Notes: generated by a model from the sequence alone, not told the origin. Positions 1 to 8,530 are shown, counted from the first letter of the stretch. The stretch is DNA of 64,000 nucleotides from an uncultured Acetatifactor sp. (GCA_910577665.1 CAJTOJ010000003.1:120852-184851), one strand, 5' to 3'. Translations and numbers: made by a program.

Positions 1-245
1 GATATATCTTTAAGGGTGCTTATATTGCACGGTTCCACCTTAATTTTTTACTTCAGGTTCCAACAAACCCTAACCTTTAACGCAGGTGTACGGCAATACT
101 TACCTCTACTTTCAGTATTACAGCTCAAGAATGGTTTTCACATACAATCCACATAAACATCTTCCACCAGATGATGCTCTCTCTGTCTGCGATCCATATG
201 CTACTTGTTTCCGTCATCGCTTTTTCTTATGCTAACTTGGCTCAT
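1..245 (-). promoter_or_regulatory. T-box riboswitch leader, cut by window edge
   Basis: Read leftward, positions 41-27 give AAGGTGGAACCGTGC, the T-box signature that pairs with the tRNA acceptor end. It can pair with GCACCCTT at 19-12 to form the antiterminator. Further upstream, around 222-200, is the GATGACGGAAACAAGTA pattern typical of the base of Stem I, and around 175-155 a CTGGTGGAAGATG stretch like the Stem I distal region. The specifier could be ACC (Thr) at 135-133, followed by a purine and CTTGAG, but I am not sure of the codon. The terminator half and the regulated gene, probably an aminoacyl-tRNA synthetase or an amino-acid gene, lie off the left edge. Confidence 0.85.
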
Positions 246-274
246 ATAGTATCATTTCCATGATGAATTGTCAA
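246..274 (-). promoter_or_regulatory. Sigma-70-type promoter for the T-box leader
   Basis: A leftward TTGACA (274-269) and TACTAT (251-246) are separated by exactly 17 bases and stand just upstream of the T-box leader. Confidence 0.8.
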
Positions 275-311
275 TAGCTGCAATGCCGACATCCCTCTAA
301 AAAAGTAACAG

Positions 312-340
312 TTCAGACAGCGCCATTCGTAAAGTCGCGC
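312..340. repeat. Partial copy of the long inverted-repeat element
   Basis: This stretch contains CGCCATTCGTAAAG preceded by GTTCAGA. It is nearly the reverse complement of the right end of the element at 34066-34219. Only that end is present. It lies just downstream of the membrane protein gene at 347-1489. Confidence 0.6.
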
Positions 341-346
341 AAAATA

Positions 347-1489
347 CTACTTCATACATCTGTACTTATCTGCCTCCATTACGCACTTGTCAAATAACTT
401 CTGAAGATCCGTCAAGCCGTAAGGCAAGGATCTGGAACCATTTAAATGCTTCCACCACAACACGCGCAGGCGGATGTATCGGTGAATCTTCTCCGCATTG
501 GCATCCACTGCTTTTACAAACGCCTTGCGCAATGCTGGCTGTTCCTTCCGTTTCTTTCCCTCCACATGCCTCACATAAAGAACCACAAGAAGAAGAATCA
601 GAAGCCAGAACAGGTAGATCCCTGCAAGAATCCATGTCAGAATATCATCAAAGCTCCCTGATAGCTTCACACCGCTCATAACTCCCACTGCGCCGCAGAG
701 TCCAGTGGTTATAGGCACCACCGGAAAAACCAGCCAGAACAGCAATGAATAATCCTCTGCAACCCCTCCACACCGAAAAAAAGAGACAAGGATCTGTAGC
801 ACAAGCGGCGCAATAAGGAGAATATATGTCACACTTCCCCCAATCTTCCCCGCCACAGTCTGTACCACACCAGGCACAAACGGCGGTATGCCCGGAATCG
901 TGGAACTAATGCAGAGCAATGTCCATATCATTGCAAAGAGAATCCACCTGCACACTTTTTTCATGCTGATGTAGTTCTCTGTCAACTCTGATAGTGCATC
1001 GCGGCTTTTTAGGATATCTTCAAAATATCCTCTCAGCGAATGGGTATCTCCACCCTGGGTTCCCAGTCTGCTGACACATTCTGAGAGGTTTTCGAAATAA
1101 TCGACCTTAAGCTCCGCTGTATGCAGTACCTGTTTATCGCTGCTGCCACTATAAGCAGACCAACGCTCACGCATTTGCTGCGACTTCTTCCCCGTTGATA
1201 CGACCACAGGCGGGAATGCTCCGATCGTAATCCCTTTCTTTTTTTTAGAAAGGATGCTTTCAATCTGACTGTCCCCCCACTCCCAGACCTTGTAAAGCCA
1301 TTCCTTGTTATCGTCTTTCCAGGCCTTCTTTCCAGGAATGGAACAGCCATTGTATCTGACAATATTTGCTCCTGTCCGTATGGCCCCTGGATATCTGCTG
1401 CCCAATGTATCATCCGTTTTTGCTTTTTTTGTAAACTGTCCGTTCTCGTCCAGATCTGCAAACAGTTCACTATCTGTCAAAAAGTTCAT
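347..1489 (-). CDS. Membrane protein of unknown function
   Basis: 380 aa; I do not recognise the family. The N-terminal half (about 1-175) is soluble and charged, with a KKKKG patch near residue 85. The middle (about 178-300) holds four hydrophobic stretches that look like membrane helices: one around 182-200, one around 218-235, one around 250-275 and one around 285-310. The C-terminal about 65 residues are basic and probably cytosolic. The start is supported by a GGGAGGG sequence eight bases before the ATG. There is no signal peptide. It is transcribed leftward behind the terminator of the butyrate operon and seems to be a separate unit. Function cannot be inferred from the neighbours. Confidence 0.75.
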   Translation of the reverse strand: MNFLTDSELFADLDENGQFTKKAKTDDTLGSRYPGAIRTGANIVRYNGCSIPGKKAWKDDNKEWLYKVWEWGDSQIESILSKKKKGITIGAFPPVVVSTGKKSQQMRERWSAYSGSSDKQVLHTAELKVDYFENLSECVSRLGTQGGDTHSLRGYFEDILKSRDALSELTENYISMKKVCRWILFAMIWTLLCISSTIPGIPPFVPGVVQTVAGKIGGSVTYILLIAPLVLQILVSFFRCGGVAEDYSLLFWLVFPVVPITTGLCGAVGVMSGVKLSGSFDDILTWILAGIYLFWLLILLLVVLYVRHVEGKKRKEQPALRKAFVKAVDANAEKIHRYIRLRVLWWKHLNGSRSLPYGLTDLQKLFDKCVMEADKYRCMK

Positions 1490-1557
1490 AACTGATCCCT
1501 CCCTATATTGCCAGACCCCGCAACCTCCTCTATTGCAGCGGAAAGAAGACTATGTGC

Positions 1558-1590
1558 AAAACCCTGGAGAACCGTAGCCCTCCAGGGTTT
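1558..1590 (-). terminator. Hairpin terminator of the butyrate operon
   Basis: ACCCTGGAG (1561-1569) pairs perfectly with CTCCAGGGT (1580-1588), flanked by A and T runs. It begins about 24 bases after the etfA stop codon. The T run on the leftward strand is short (four T), so termination may be partial. Confidence 0.6.
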
Positions 1591-1613
1591 ATGTCTTACC
1601 CTATACCTTTCTG

Positions 1614-2660
1614 TCAGTTCTTGTTCGCCAGTTCTGCGCGGAGCTTCTCGGTCAGGGCCGGGATGATCTTGTTCAGGTCACCCACAACGCCGTAGTCTGC
1701 CACATCGAAGATAGGTGCGGTCTCATCCTTATTGATGGCAACGATGATGTCAGACTCCTCCATACCAGCCAGGTGCTGGATGGCACCGGAGATACCCACT
1801 GCAAAGTACACATTAGGACGGACTGTCTTGCCGGTCTGTCCTACCTGCAGGTCCTTGGGCTTCCAGCCTGCGTCCACCACAGCACGGGAACAGCTCACCT
1901 GTCCGCCCAGCACCTCTGCCAGTTCCTCCAGCATCTTGAAGTTCTCGGGATTACCCATTCCACGGCCGCCGGACACCAATATCTTGGCATCCATGATATC
2001 CACGGTCTCGGACACGGCCTTCACCACTTCCAGAATCTCCACATAGTTGTCATTGGGAGTGAATCCAGGATTGAACTCTTCCACATTGGCCTTGGCCCCT
2101 GCCACCTTTTCCTTCTTCTGCATCACGCCGGGACGCACAGTGGCCATCTGGGGGCGGAAATCCGGGCAGGCGATGGTGGCAATGGTATTGCCGCCGAAAG
2201 CAGGACGGGTCATCAGCAGCTGGTTGTGTTTTGTCTCCTTGCCGGGAACCGGGGTCATGGGGAAATCCCCGATGTCAAGCTGGGTACAGTCTGCAGTCAG
2301 ACCAGTGTGGATTCTGGCAGACACACGGGGACCTAAGTCACGGCCGATGGCTGTGGCACCTACCAGGAAGATCTCCGGCTTATACTTCTCTATCACGGAA
2401 GAGAGCGCATGGGCATAAGGCTCCGTCCGATATTCCTTCAGCTCCGGATCGTCCACCACGATTACTTTGTCAGCGCCATACTCGGCCAGCTCGTCAGCCA
2501 GGCCTTTCACACCGCTTCCCACCAGGACAGCAGTTACTTCTGTGCCAAGGTCTGCTGCCAGATCCTTGCCCTTTCCGATCAGTTCAAATGCAATGCTGTT
2601 GATGCAATTGTCCACCTGCTGCGCGAAGACATATACACCCTTATATTCTTCTAAATTCAT
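1614..2660 (-). CDS. etfA: Electron transfer flavoprotein, alpha subunit
   Basis: 348 aa, the family's usual length. EtfA carries FAD and forms a heterodimer with EtfB. With butyryl-CoA dehydrogenase it passes electrons from NADH to crotonyl-CoA and, in anaerobes, to ferredoxin by flavin bifurcation. The C-terminal FAD domain (about 210-345) has the expected SGGRGMG, VGQTGKTV, GISGAIQH and INKDE motifs. I start at the ATG at 2660 because AGGAGG lies seven bases before it; an upstream in-frame ATG at 2690 has no ribosome binding site and would run into a palindromic repeat. It is the last gene of the thl-crt-hbd-bcd-etfB-etfA operon. Confidence 0.95.
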   Translation of the reverse strand: MNLEEYKGVYVFAQQVDNCINSIAFELIGKGKDLAADLGTEVTAVLVGSGVKGLADELAEYGADKVIVVDDPELKEYRTEPYAHALSSVIEKYKPEIFLVGATAIGRDLGPRVSARIHTGLTADCTQLDIGDFPMTPVPGKETKHNQLLMTRPAFGGNTIATIACPDFRPQMATVRPGVMQKKEKVAGAKANVEEFNPGFTPNDNYVEILEVVKAVSETVDIMDAKILVSGGRGMGNPENFKMLEELAEVLGGQVSCSRAVVDAGWKPKDLQVGQTGKTVRPNVYFAVGISGAIQHLAGMEESDIIVAINKDETAPIFDVADYGVVGDLNKIIPALTEKLRAELANKN

Positions 2661-2673
2661 TGTTATACCTCCT

Positions 2674-2717
2674 GTCCGCTTAGCGGGCATTCCTTCAATA
2701 TCTGGAAGTATACTTCC
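2674..2717 (-). repeat. Leader-hairpin repeat, copy upstream of etfA
   Basis: A small palindrome (CCGCT/AGCGG, 2676-2686) followed by GGGCAT stands directly upstream of the etfA ribosome binding site. About 17 bases further is a second palindrome, GGAAGTATACTTCC (2704-2717). The same two-palindrome arrangement occurs upstream of the heparinase-like gene at 19145-19191. Confidence 0.7.
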
Positions 2718-2777
2718 AACCTTATACCTCCGTTTATATACTTCTCCTATTCTGCAATGGCTCTATCCCTTACGCGC

Positions 2778-3566
2778 TCAAATGACATGCTTCTCTTTCA
2801 GCTTGCCTGCAATGTAAGCAACAGCCTCTGCGGGATCCAGGGTGACCTTCTCCCCTGCACCCTTCCTCACTTTGTCGGAAGCCTTTGCAATCTGGGTAGG
2901 AGAACCCTTCAGGCCTAAGTTGGAATCTTCCACATCCTTCAGATCAGCCCTGCCCCAGGTGGTAAACTTCTCATCGTTGGTGCAGGCTTCGAAGATTCCG
3001 CCGGGTGTCATATATCTGGGTTCGTTCAGTTCAGCCAGGGCCGTGATCAAGCAGGGCATCTTGGCCTTCAGCACATGGTATCTGTCATCATACTGACGCT
3101 CTACGATCACACTATCCCCTTCAATCTTCAGATTCTGGGCATAAGAGATCACAGGGATATGTAGATGTTCGGAGATCTGGGGGCCAACCTGGGCAGTATC
3201 CCCATCAATGGCCTGGCGGCCTGTGATAATCAGGTCGTACTCCATATTGCGCAGTGCCCCGGCCAGTGTCTGGGAAGTAGCCCAGGTGTCGGCACCGCCC
3301 AGCACCCTGTCTGTCACCAGGACACCCTTGTCAGCGCCCATGGCAACTGCCTCGAGCAACACATCTTTAGCCTTGGGAAGCCCCATGGTAAGCACAGTCA
3401 CCTCGGCACCGTACTCATCTTTCAGTCTCAGCGCCGCCTCCAGGCCCGCCTTGTCATCGGGGTTCATAATGGTCATCATGGCAGCCCTGTCCAATGTGCC
3501 GTCCGGATTGAACTTCACGCCGCCCTTGGTATCGGGAACCTGCTTGATACAAACAACAACTTTCAT
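2778..3566 (-). CDS. etfB: Electron transfer flavoprotein, beta subunit
   Basis: 262 aa, a typical EtfB length. It starts with the family's MKVVVCIKQVPDT and contains the GRQAIDGDTAQVGPQ region that binds the second flavin in bifurcating EtfB or AMP in the classical form. It partners EtfA and Bcd. A GGAGTG sequence precedes the ATG. It lies between bcd and etfA on the same strand, 39 bases after bcd. The gene order bcd-etfB-etfA matches clostridial butyrate operons, where the complex couples crotonyl-CoA reduction to ferredoxin reduction; the coupling is known from the family and not shown here. Confidence 0.95.
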   Translation of the reverse strand: MKVVVCIKQVPDTKGGVKFNPDGTLDRAAMMTIMNPDDKAGLEAALRLKDEYGAEVTVLTMGLPKAKDVLLEAVAMGADKGVLVTDRVLGGADTWATSQTLAGALRNMEYDLIITGRQAIDGDTAQVGPQISEHLHIPVISYAQNLKIEGDSVIVERQYDDRYHVLKAKMPCLITALAELNEPRYMTPGGIFEACTNDEKFTTWGRADLKDVEDSNLGLKGSPTQIAKASDKVRKGAGEKVTLDPAEAVAYIAGKLKEKHVI

Positions 3567-3604
3567 TGTATTTTCACTCCTTTTTTTGTTTTCACGTGGA
3601 TGGA

Positions 3605-4756
3605 TTATTTCAACAGTGCAGCACTGATAACCATACGCTGAACCTCGCTGGTTCCCTCGTAGATCTCGGTGATCTTGGCATCACGCATCATGCGCTCCAC
3701 ATCATACTCCCTGGTGTAGCCATATCCGCCGTGGAGTTGGACAGCCTTGGTGGTCACTTCCATGGCAACTTCCGCAGCATACAGCTTTGCCTGTGCAGCC
3801 TCGAAGCCATATTCCTTCTGGGTAGCCTTGGCCATGGCAGCCTTATACACCAGAAGCTGGGCAGCCTGTACCTTGGTAGCCATGTCAGCCAGCTGGAACT
3901 GGGTGTTCTGCAGGGCTGCGATAGGCTTGCCAAACTGCTTTCTCTCCTTGGTGTATGCAATGGTTCTCTCCAGAGCACCTTCCGCAATGCCAAGGGCCTG
4001 TGCAGCGATACCGATACGGCCGCCATCCAGGGTGTGCATGGCAATCTTAAAGCCCTGACCCAGCTTGCCAAGCATGTTCTCCTTGGGAACGCGGCAGTCT
4101 GTAAAGATCAATTCATAGGTGGAAGATCCGCGGATACCCATCTTCTTCTCCTTGGTACCGAAGGTAAAGCCAGGTGTTCCTTTCTCTACGATAAAGGCAG
4201 TGATCTCCTTAATCTTTCTTCCTCTCTTCTCAATGGTACCTGTCACGGCGAAGATCACATAGACATCTGCCTCTTTACCATTGGTGATGAAGATCTTGGA
4301 ACCATTGATAATATAGTCATCGCCGTCTGCCACAGCCTTGGTCTGCTGGCCCTGGGCATCGGTACCAGCACCAGGCTCGGTGAGGCCGAAGGCTCCCAGC
4401 TTCTCGCCCTTCGCAAGGGGTACCAGATACTTCTGTTTCTGCTCTTCCGTGCCGAAGGTCATAATCGGGTCACAGCACAGGGAAGTGTGTGCGGACACGA
4501 TCACGCCTGTGGTGCCACAGACCTTGGAGAGCTCCTCCACACACATCACATAGGTCAGGGGATCGCAGCCCTGTCCACCATACTCCTTGGGAACGGGGAT
4601 CCCTAAGAATCCGTTCTTCGCCATCTTCCGGGCAGTCTCCCTGGGGAACTCCTCTGTCTCGTCCACTTCCTGGGCCAGAGGTTTTACCTCTTTTTCGGCA
4701 AACTCCCGAAACAGGGTGCGTGCCATTTCATGTTCTTTGCGCAGCGTAAAATCCAT
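3605..4756 (-). CDS. bcd: Butyryl-CoA dehydrogenase (acyl-CoA dehydrogenase family)
   Basis: 383 aa. It reduces crotonyl-CoA to butyryl-CoA with electrons from EtfAB. Acyl-CoA dehydrogenase signatures are present: GAFGLTEPGAGTDA around 120-135, GTKEKKMGIRGSS around 200, GGRIGIAAQALGIAEGA around 240, LHGGYGYTREY around 345, and YEGTSE near the C terminus, whose Glu is the catalytic base in this family. I chose the ATG at 4756 (MDFTLRKEH) because GGAGG is ten bases before it but only one base from the alternative ATG nine bases upstream. A 40-base hairpin separates it from hbd. Confidence 0.95.
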   Translation of the reverse strand: MDFTLRKEHEMARTLFREFAEKEVKPLAQEVDETEEFPRETARKMAKNGFLGIPVPKEYGGQGCDPLTYVMCVEELSKVCGTTGVIVSAHTSLCCDPIMTFGTEEQKQKYLVPLAKGEKLGAFGLTEPGAGTDAQGQQTKAVADGDDYIINGSKIFITNGKEADVYVIFAVTGTIEKRGRKIKEITAFIVEKGTPGFTFGTKEKKMGIRGSSTYELIFTDCRVPKENMLGKLGQGFKIAMHTLDGGRIGIAAQALGIAEGALERTIAYTKERKQFGKPIAALQNTQFQLADMATKVQAAQLLVYKAAMAKATQKEYGFEAAQAKLYAAEVAMEVTTKAVQLHGGYGYTREYDVERMMRDAKITEIYEGTSEVQRMVISAALLK

Positions 4757-4821
4757 GATTACCATTCCTCCATTATTTATCTTACTATCCAGGCTGGTCT
4801 ATGTACCCGGACAACACACAC

Positions 4822-4861
4822 AAGTCACATACCCTGCCATAACAGACAAAGTATGTGACTT
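4822..4861. other. Intergenic hairpin between hbd and bcd
   Basis: AAGTCACATAC (4822-4832) and GTATGTGACTT (4851-4861) are perfectly complementary around an 18-base loop. The downstream strand is GT-rich with no T run, so this is more likely an mRNA-stabilising or processing hairpin than a terminator. Confidence 0.55.
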
Positions 4862-4882
4862 TGTTTTCCACTCATTTCAGGC

Positions 4883-5722
4883 TTACTTGCTGTAATCGTA
4901 GAAGCCCACACCGGTCTTCTTGCCCAGCTTGCCTGCGCGAACCATCTTGCGCAGCAGGGGATGAGGACGATACTTGGAATCGCCGGTCTCGTTCTGCAGC
5001 ACTTCCATGATGGCCAGTACAATGTCAAGTCCTACCAGATCACCCAGGGCCAGAGGTCCCATGGGATGGGAAGCACCCAGCTTCATGGCAGTGTCGATGT
5101 CTTCCACGCTGGCAATGCCCTCTGCATAGATGCCGATGGCCTCGTTGATCATGGGGATCAGGATCCGGTTTACCACGAATCCGGGAGCTTCCTTCACTTC
5201 CACAGGAGTCTTGCCGATCTCGGTGGCAATGCCCTTGATCTTCTCCACCAGCTCATCAGGTGTGTTTGCCCCTGCAATCACCTCCACCAGCTTCATCCTG
5301 TCAGCAGGGTTGAAGAAATGCATACCAATCATAGGTCTGTCCAGTCCGGCACCGATCTCTGTGATGGACAGGGATGAGGTATTGGTGGCAAAGATACACT
5401 CGGGCTTCACAATCTCCTGCAGCTCCTTAAAAGTGGTCTTCTTGATCTGCATGTTTTCCGGTGCTACCTCAATCACCAGGTCGCAGTCTGTGCAGATATC
5501 CTTCAAGCCTGTGGCAATCTTCGCTTCAATGGCGTCTGCCTGCACCTGTGTCATCTTCTCCTTGCCCACCAGAAACTTCAGATTCTTCAAGATCCTGGCT
5601 TTGCCCCCATCGGCAAACTCCTGCTTGATGTCGCACAGGCACACCTCATATCCATCTGTCATGGCAAATGCCTGGGCAATTCCGGCACCCATGGTGCCTG
5701 CACCGATAATACCTACTTTCAT
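4883..5722 (-). CDS. hbd: 3-hydroxybutyryl-CoA dehydrogenase
   Basis: 279 aa. It reduces acetoacetyl-CoA to 3-hydroxybutyryl-CoA with NAD(P)H, the second step of the butyrate pathway. The Rossmann fold begins at residue 1 with GAGTMGAGIA. Other family marks are NTSSLSITEI around 113, GMHFFNPADRMKLVEV around 133 (including the catalytic His) and the C-terminal helical domain with GASHPMGPLALGDLVGLD. A GGAGG-like site precedes the ATG. It is followed by bcd and preceded by a small membrane protein gene in the same operon. Confidence 0.95.
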   Translation of the reverse strand: MKVGIIGAGTMGAGIAQAFAMTDGYEVCLCDIKQEFADGGKARILKNLKFLVGKEKMTQVQADAIEAKIATGLKDICTDCDLVIEVAPENMQIKKTTFKELQEIVKPECIFATNTSSLSITEIGAGLDRPMIGMHFFNPADRMKLVEVIAGANTPDELVEKIKGIATEIGKTPVEVKEAPGFVVNRILIPMINEAIGIYAEGIASVEDIDTAMKLGASHPMGPLALGDLVGLDIVLAIMEVLQNETGDSKYRPHPLLRKMVRAGKLGKKTGVGFYDYSK

Positions 5723-5758
5723 TCGTCAGTCCTCCTTATTCTATGTCCTATGTCCCTG

Positions 5759-5953
5759 TTATTTGTCCGTTTTATCTGTTTTCTTAAGGCCCGTCAAGAG
5801 CATCACCAGTCCGCCTACAATTATGCATCCGATACCGATTATCAGCGAAGTATCCATGATTCCTGCGTCTTGTGCAACATAGAATGCAGCCGCAGCTCCC
5901 ACAAAGCAGAGAATCCCTGCTACCAGACAGAATATTCTTTTCTTCTTATCCAT
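5759..5953 (-). CDS. Small membrane protein inside the butyrate operon
   Basis: 64 aa, not assigned to any family. It has a basic start (MDKKKR), two hydrophobic segments (about 7-25 and 33-53) and a charged tail (KKTDKTDK), so it is probably a two-helix membrane protein. I use the ATG at 5953 because GGAGG is five bases upstream; the ATG 12 bases earlier contains that site. It lies between crt and hbd with gaps of 12 and 36 bases, so it is cotranscribed. The position suggests a link with the butyryl-CoA pathway, but nothing in the sequence shows what it does. Confidence 0.7.
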   Translation of the reverse strand: MDKKKRIFCLVAGILCFVGAAAAFYVAQDAGIMDTSLIIGIGCIIVGGLVMLLTGLKKTDKTDK

Positions 5954-5965
5954 GAACTCCTCCAT

Positions 5966-6790
5966 TTAGCAGTTCTTAAACGGTTCCTTCACCTTCTCCT
6001 TGTTCTTGTCCAGGAAGAAAGCCATGCCGTACTTCTGGTCCTCTGTCTCAAAGCAGGCACCAAAAAGCTTCTCTTCAATCACAAGGGCCTCATCCATCTC
6101 CACATCCAGGCCTTCGTTGATGGCTTTCTTGCAGTTGCGGACTGCAATAGGCGCATTCTTGGCAATACCGGCTGCCATCTTCTCGGCTGCCTCCAGCAGT
6201 ACCTCCCTGGCCGTTTTCACCACATTACCCTCGGCATCTGTCTGGGCACTGTACACTGCGTTCACCAGGCCGATCCGATAAGCCTCGTCTGCCTTGATAT
6301 TCCTGGCTGTATAGATCATCTGCTTGGCCATGCCTGCCCCTACCAGGCGGGCCAGTCTCTGGGTACCGCCAAAACCAGGCGTGATCCCTAAACCTACCTC
6401 GGGCTGTCCGAACACTGCATTGTCGGAGCAGATCCGGATGTCACAGCTCATAGATATCTCACAGCCGCCTCCCAGGGCAAAGCCATTGATAGCGGCGATC
6501 ACAGGGACAGGAAAAGTTTCCAGCCTGCGGAACACATCGTTTCCCTTCTTGCCAAAGGCTTCGCCTTCTGCCTTGGTCAAGGTGCTCATCTCCCCGATAT
6601 CCGCACCTGCCACAAAGGACTTCTGTCCGGCCCCGGTGAGGATCAGGCACCGTACCTGGCCCAGATCCACCTGGTCCAGTGTGGCATCCAGCTCCTCCAG
6701 CACCTGGGAATTCAGTGCATTCAGCGCCTTCTCCCGGTTGATGGTGATAACGGCATAAGCGCCCTTTTGCTCATATACTATGTAGTCCAT
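5966..6790 (-). CDS. crt: Crotonase / enoyl-CoA hydratase
   Basis: 274 aa. It dehydrates 3-hydroxybutyryl-CoA to crotonyl-CoA. Crotonase-fold motifs are clear: SFVAGADIGEM around 62-72 (oxyanion hole), GFALGGGCE around 105 and GQPEVGLGITPGFGGTQRL around 130, with the two catalytic Glu. The C-terminal half is slightly longer than in the shortest clostridial Crt proteins, with an inserted loop (SAQTDAEGNVVKTA) around 190-203. The ATG at 6790 follows a GGAGGAG site. The gene lies second in the operon after thl, as in other Lachnospiraceae. Confidence 0.93.
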   Translation of the reverse strand: MDYIVYEQKGAYAVITINREKALNALNSQVLEELDATLDQVDLGQVRCLILTGAGQKSFVAGADIGEMSTLTKAEGEAFGKKGNDVFRRLETFPVPVIAAINGFALGGGCEISMSCDIRICSDNAVFGQPEVGLGITPGFGGTQRLARLVGAGMAKQMIYTARNIKADEAYRIGLVNAVYSAQTDAEGNVVKTAREVLLEAAEKMAAGIAKNAPIAVRNCKKAINEGLDVEMDEALVIEEKLFGACFETEDQKYGMAFFLDKNKEKVKEPFKNC

Positions 6791-6807
6791 TCCTAAACTC
6801 CTCCATA

Positions 6808-6820
6808 CCCGTCAGACGGG
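6808..6820 (-). repeat. Leader-hairpin repeat, copy upstream of crt
   Basis: CCCGTC-A-GACGGG followed by GCAT, ending just before the GGAGGAG site of crt. Arm sequence and flank resemble the copies upstream of etfA, the heparinase-like gene, a permease, the propeller protein and the FAD oxidoreductase. Confidence 0.55.
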
Positions 6821-6831
6821 CATCTGATTGC

Positions 6832-6856
6832 ACCTGCCCACTTTCTGTGGGCAGGT
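6832..6856. other. Intergenic hairpin between thl and crt
   Basis: ACCTGCCCAC and GTGGGCAGGT form a perfect ten-base stem with a five-base loop. There is no T run, so an RNA stability or processing role within the operon is more likely than termination. Confidence 0.55.
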
Positions 6857-6878
6857 CCTAGAATAGTTATCCCTGGTT

Positions 6879-8063
6879 TTAGTCCTCAATCTTTACAATG
6901 GTAGAGCAGCCCATACCACCGCCAATGCACAGGGTCGCAAGACCGGTCTTTGCACCCTTCGCCTGCATCTCGTGGAGCAATGTCACCAGGATACGACATC
7001 CGGACGCACCTACGGGATGACCCAGGGCAATGGCACCTCCGTTGGGATTGAGCTGTCTGTCCACATCAATACCCAGATCCTTGCCCACTGCAACAGACTG
7101 TGCCGCAAAAGCCTCATTGGCCTCAATGATGTCGAAGTCCTCAATCTTCATGCCTGTCTTGGCCAGAACCTTCTTCGTGGATGCCACAGGGCCGATTCCC
7201 ATCACTTCAGGACGGACACCTGCCAGCGCACCGGCCACAAAAGTAGCCATAGGCTTCACGCCCAGCTCCTTTGCCTTCTCTTCGCTCATGACAACGATAG
7301 CAGCAGCGCCGTCATTGATACCGGAAGCATTTCCTGCAGTCACGAATCCATCGGGATTGATAGGACGCAGCTTGGCCAGACCCTCTATGGTAGAACCTGC
7401 ACGGGGACCCTCGTCCACCTTGAACTCGATCATCTCTTTCTTTTTCTTTACCATCACAGGCACGATCTCTGCGTCAAAAGCACCTGTCTTCTGGGCTTCC
7501 TCTGCCTTCTGCTGGCTCTTCAGGGCGAACTGATCCAGTTCTTCCCGGGTAAGTCCCCATTCCCGGCAGATATTGTCAGCCGTTGTAATCATATGGTAAT
7601 CATTGAAAGCATCCCACAGGGCATCCTTGATCATGGTATCCACCAGGGTGCCATTGTTCATCCGGTAGCCGTAACGGGCCTGGGGAATCGCATAAGGTGC
7701 CATGGACATATTCTCCATACCGCCTGCCACCACAATGTCGGCATCCCCTGCCATAATCATCTGTGCTGCCTGGTTCACGCAGTTTAAGCCCGATCCGCAC
7801 ACCACATTCATGGTCACAGCGGGTACCTCAATGGGAAGCCCCGCCTTGATGGATGCCTGGCGGGCCACATTCTGCCCCTGGCCGGCCTGGATGACACAGC
7901 CCATGTACACCTGATCCACGGCTTCCGGCGCAACCCCTGCCCTGTTCAACGCTTCCTTGATCACGATAGCGCCCAGATCTGCAGCAGGTGTGGTGCTCAA
8001 GGTGCCGCCCATGGTGCCGATTGCAGTACGGCATGCACCAGCTAAAACTACTTTCTTTGCCAT
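6879..8063 (-). CDS. thl: Acetyl-CoA acetyltransferase (thiolase)
   Basis: 394 aa, the usual thiolase length. It condenses two acetyl-CoA to acetoacetyl-CoA, the entry step of butyrate formation. The nucleophilic Cys is in NVVCGSGLNCVNQA around residue 88. The C-terminal His and Cys are in NPNGGAIALGHPVGASG (around 347) and LCIGGGMG (around 378). A GGAGG site lies before the ATG. It is the first gene of the operon, and a promoter 64-92 bases upstream fits well. Confidence 0.95.
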   Translation of the reverse strand: MAKKVVLAGACRTAIGTMGGTLSTTPAADLGAIVIKEALNRAGVAPEAVDQVYMGCVIQAGQGQNVARQASIKAGLPIEVPAVTMNVVCGSGLNCVNQAAQMIMAGDADIVVAGGMENMSMAPYAIPQARYGYRMNNGTLVDTMIKDALWDAFNDYHMITTADNICREWGLTREELDQFALKSQQKAEEAQKTGAFDAEIVPVMVKKKKEMIEFKVDEGPRAGSTIEGLAKLRPINPDGFVTAGNASGINDGAAAIVVMSEEKAKELGVKPMATFVAGALAGVRPEVMGIGPVASTKKVLAKTGMKIEDFDIIEANEAFAAQSVAVGKDLGIDVDRQLNPNGGAIALGHPVGASGCRILVTLLHEMQAKGAKTGLATLCIGGGMGCSTIVKIED

Positions 8064-8126
8064 TTGTTCTACCTCCAGTGATTTGTTTGATATGATTGTT
8101 ATTTTTTTATCATAGCCACTATTTCT

Positions 8127-8155
8127 AGTGTAGCATAGACCCCGGATATTTGCAA
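8127..8155 (-). promoter_or_regulatory. Promoter of the butyrate operon
   Basis: Leftward TTGCAA (8155-8150), a 17-base spacer, then TACACT (8132-8127), followed by a leader of about 60 bases to the thl ATG. Confidence 0.65.
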
Positions 8156-8194
8156 CGGCTTTTCCTTAAAATTTGATAAACACATGGTTATCCT

Positions 8195-8223
8195 GGTTAC
8201 TGTTCACTCCGTTCACAGTAACC
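8195..8223. repeat. Dispersed palindrome, copy 1
   Basis: GGTTACTGT and ACAGTAACC flank TCACTCCGTTC. Nearly the same 27 bases recur at 48061-48087. Both copies lie in divergent or upstream intergenic DNA. Confidence 0.65.
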
Positions 8224-8502
8224 TATTCTGTTACGGTTCACCCGATACTGCTGTCAGGTGTTTTCACGCGTTTTTGCGTGACAAGCCCAAGGCTGCATAT
8301 GCCAGAAGGAACGTACCTTGTTTCCAGACGCTACTACCTCCCTACCAAAGGAAGGCGCAGAGGGCGATTTCCTGGAACGTCTGGAGAAAAGCAGGGCTTT
8401 CCGTATGCAAGCCACACAGTCAGCCCCACGGCCAAGCAATGCTGATACCAGGTAAGCAGCAGTGAACTGTTAACACTTTCTTCACAAATCTGAAAAAAAG
8501 AC

Positions 8503-8530
8503 TTGAAATGCTTAAAAAAAGTGCTATAAT
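8503..8530 (+). promoter_or_regulatory. Promoter of the small lipoprotein gene
   Basis: TTGAAA (8503-8508), a 16-base A-rich spacer, then a perfect TATAAT (8525-8530), about 70 bases before the ATG. Confidence 0.75.

Noticed and set aside
3566..4606. Long open frames opposite bcd and other butyrate genes
   Set aside because: They mirror the codon bias of the sense genes and have no start signals or family resemblance.
4822..4861. Transcription terminator inside the butyrate operon
   Set aside because: The hairpin has no T run, and stopping here would prevent expression of bcd and etfBA.
8173..8465. Small open frames of about 90 residues on the + strand between thl and the lipoprotein
   Set aside because: No SD, high content of basic and rare residues, and overlap with palindromes and promoters.
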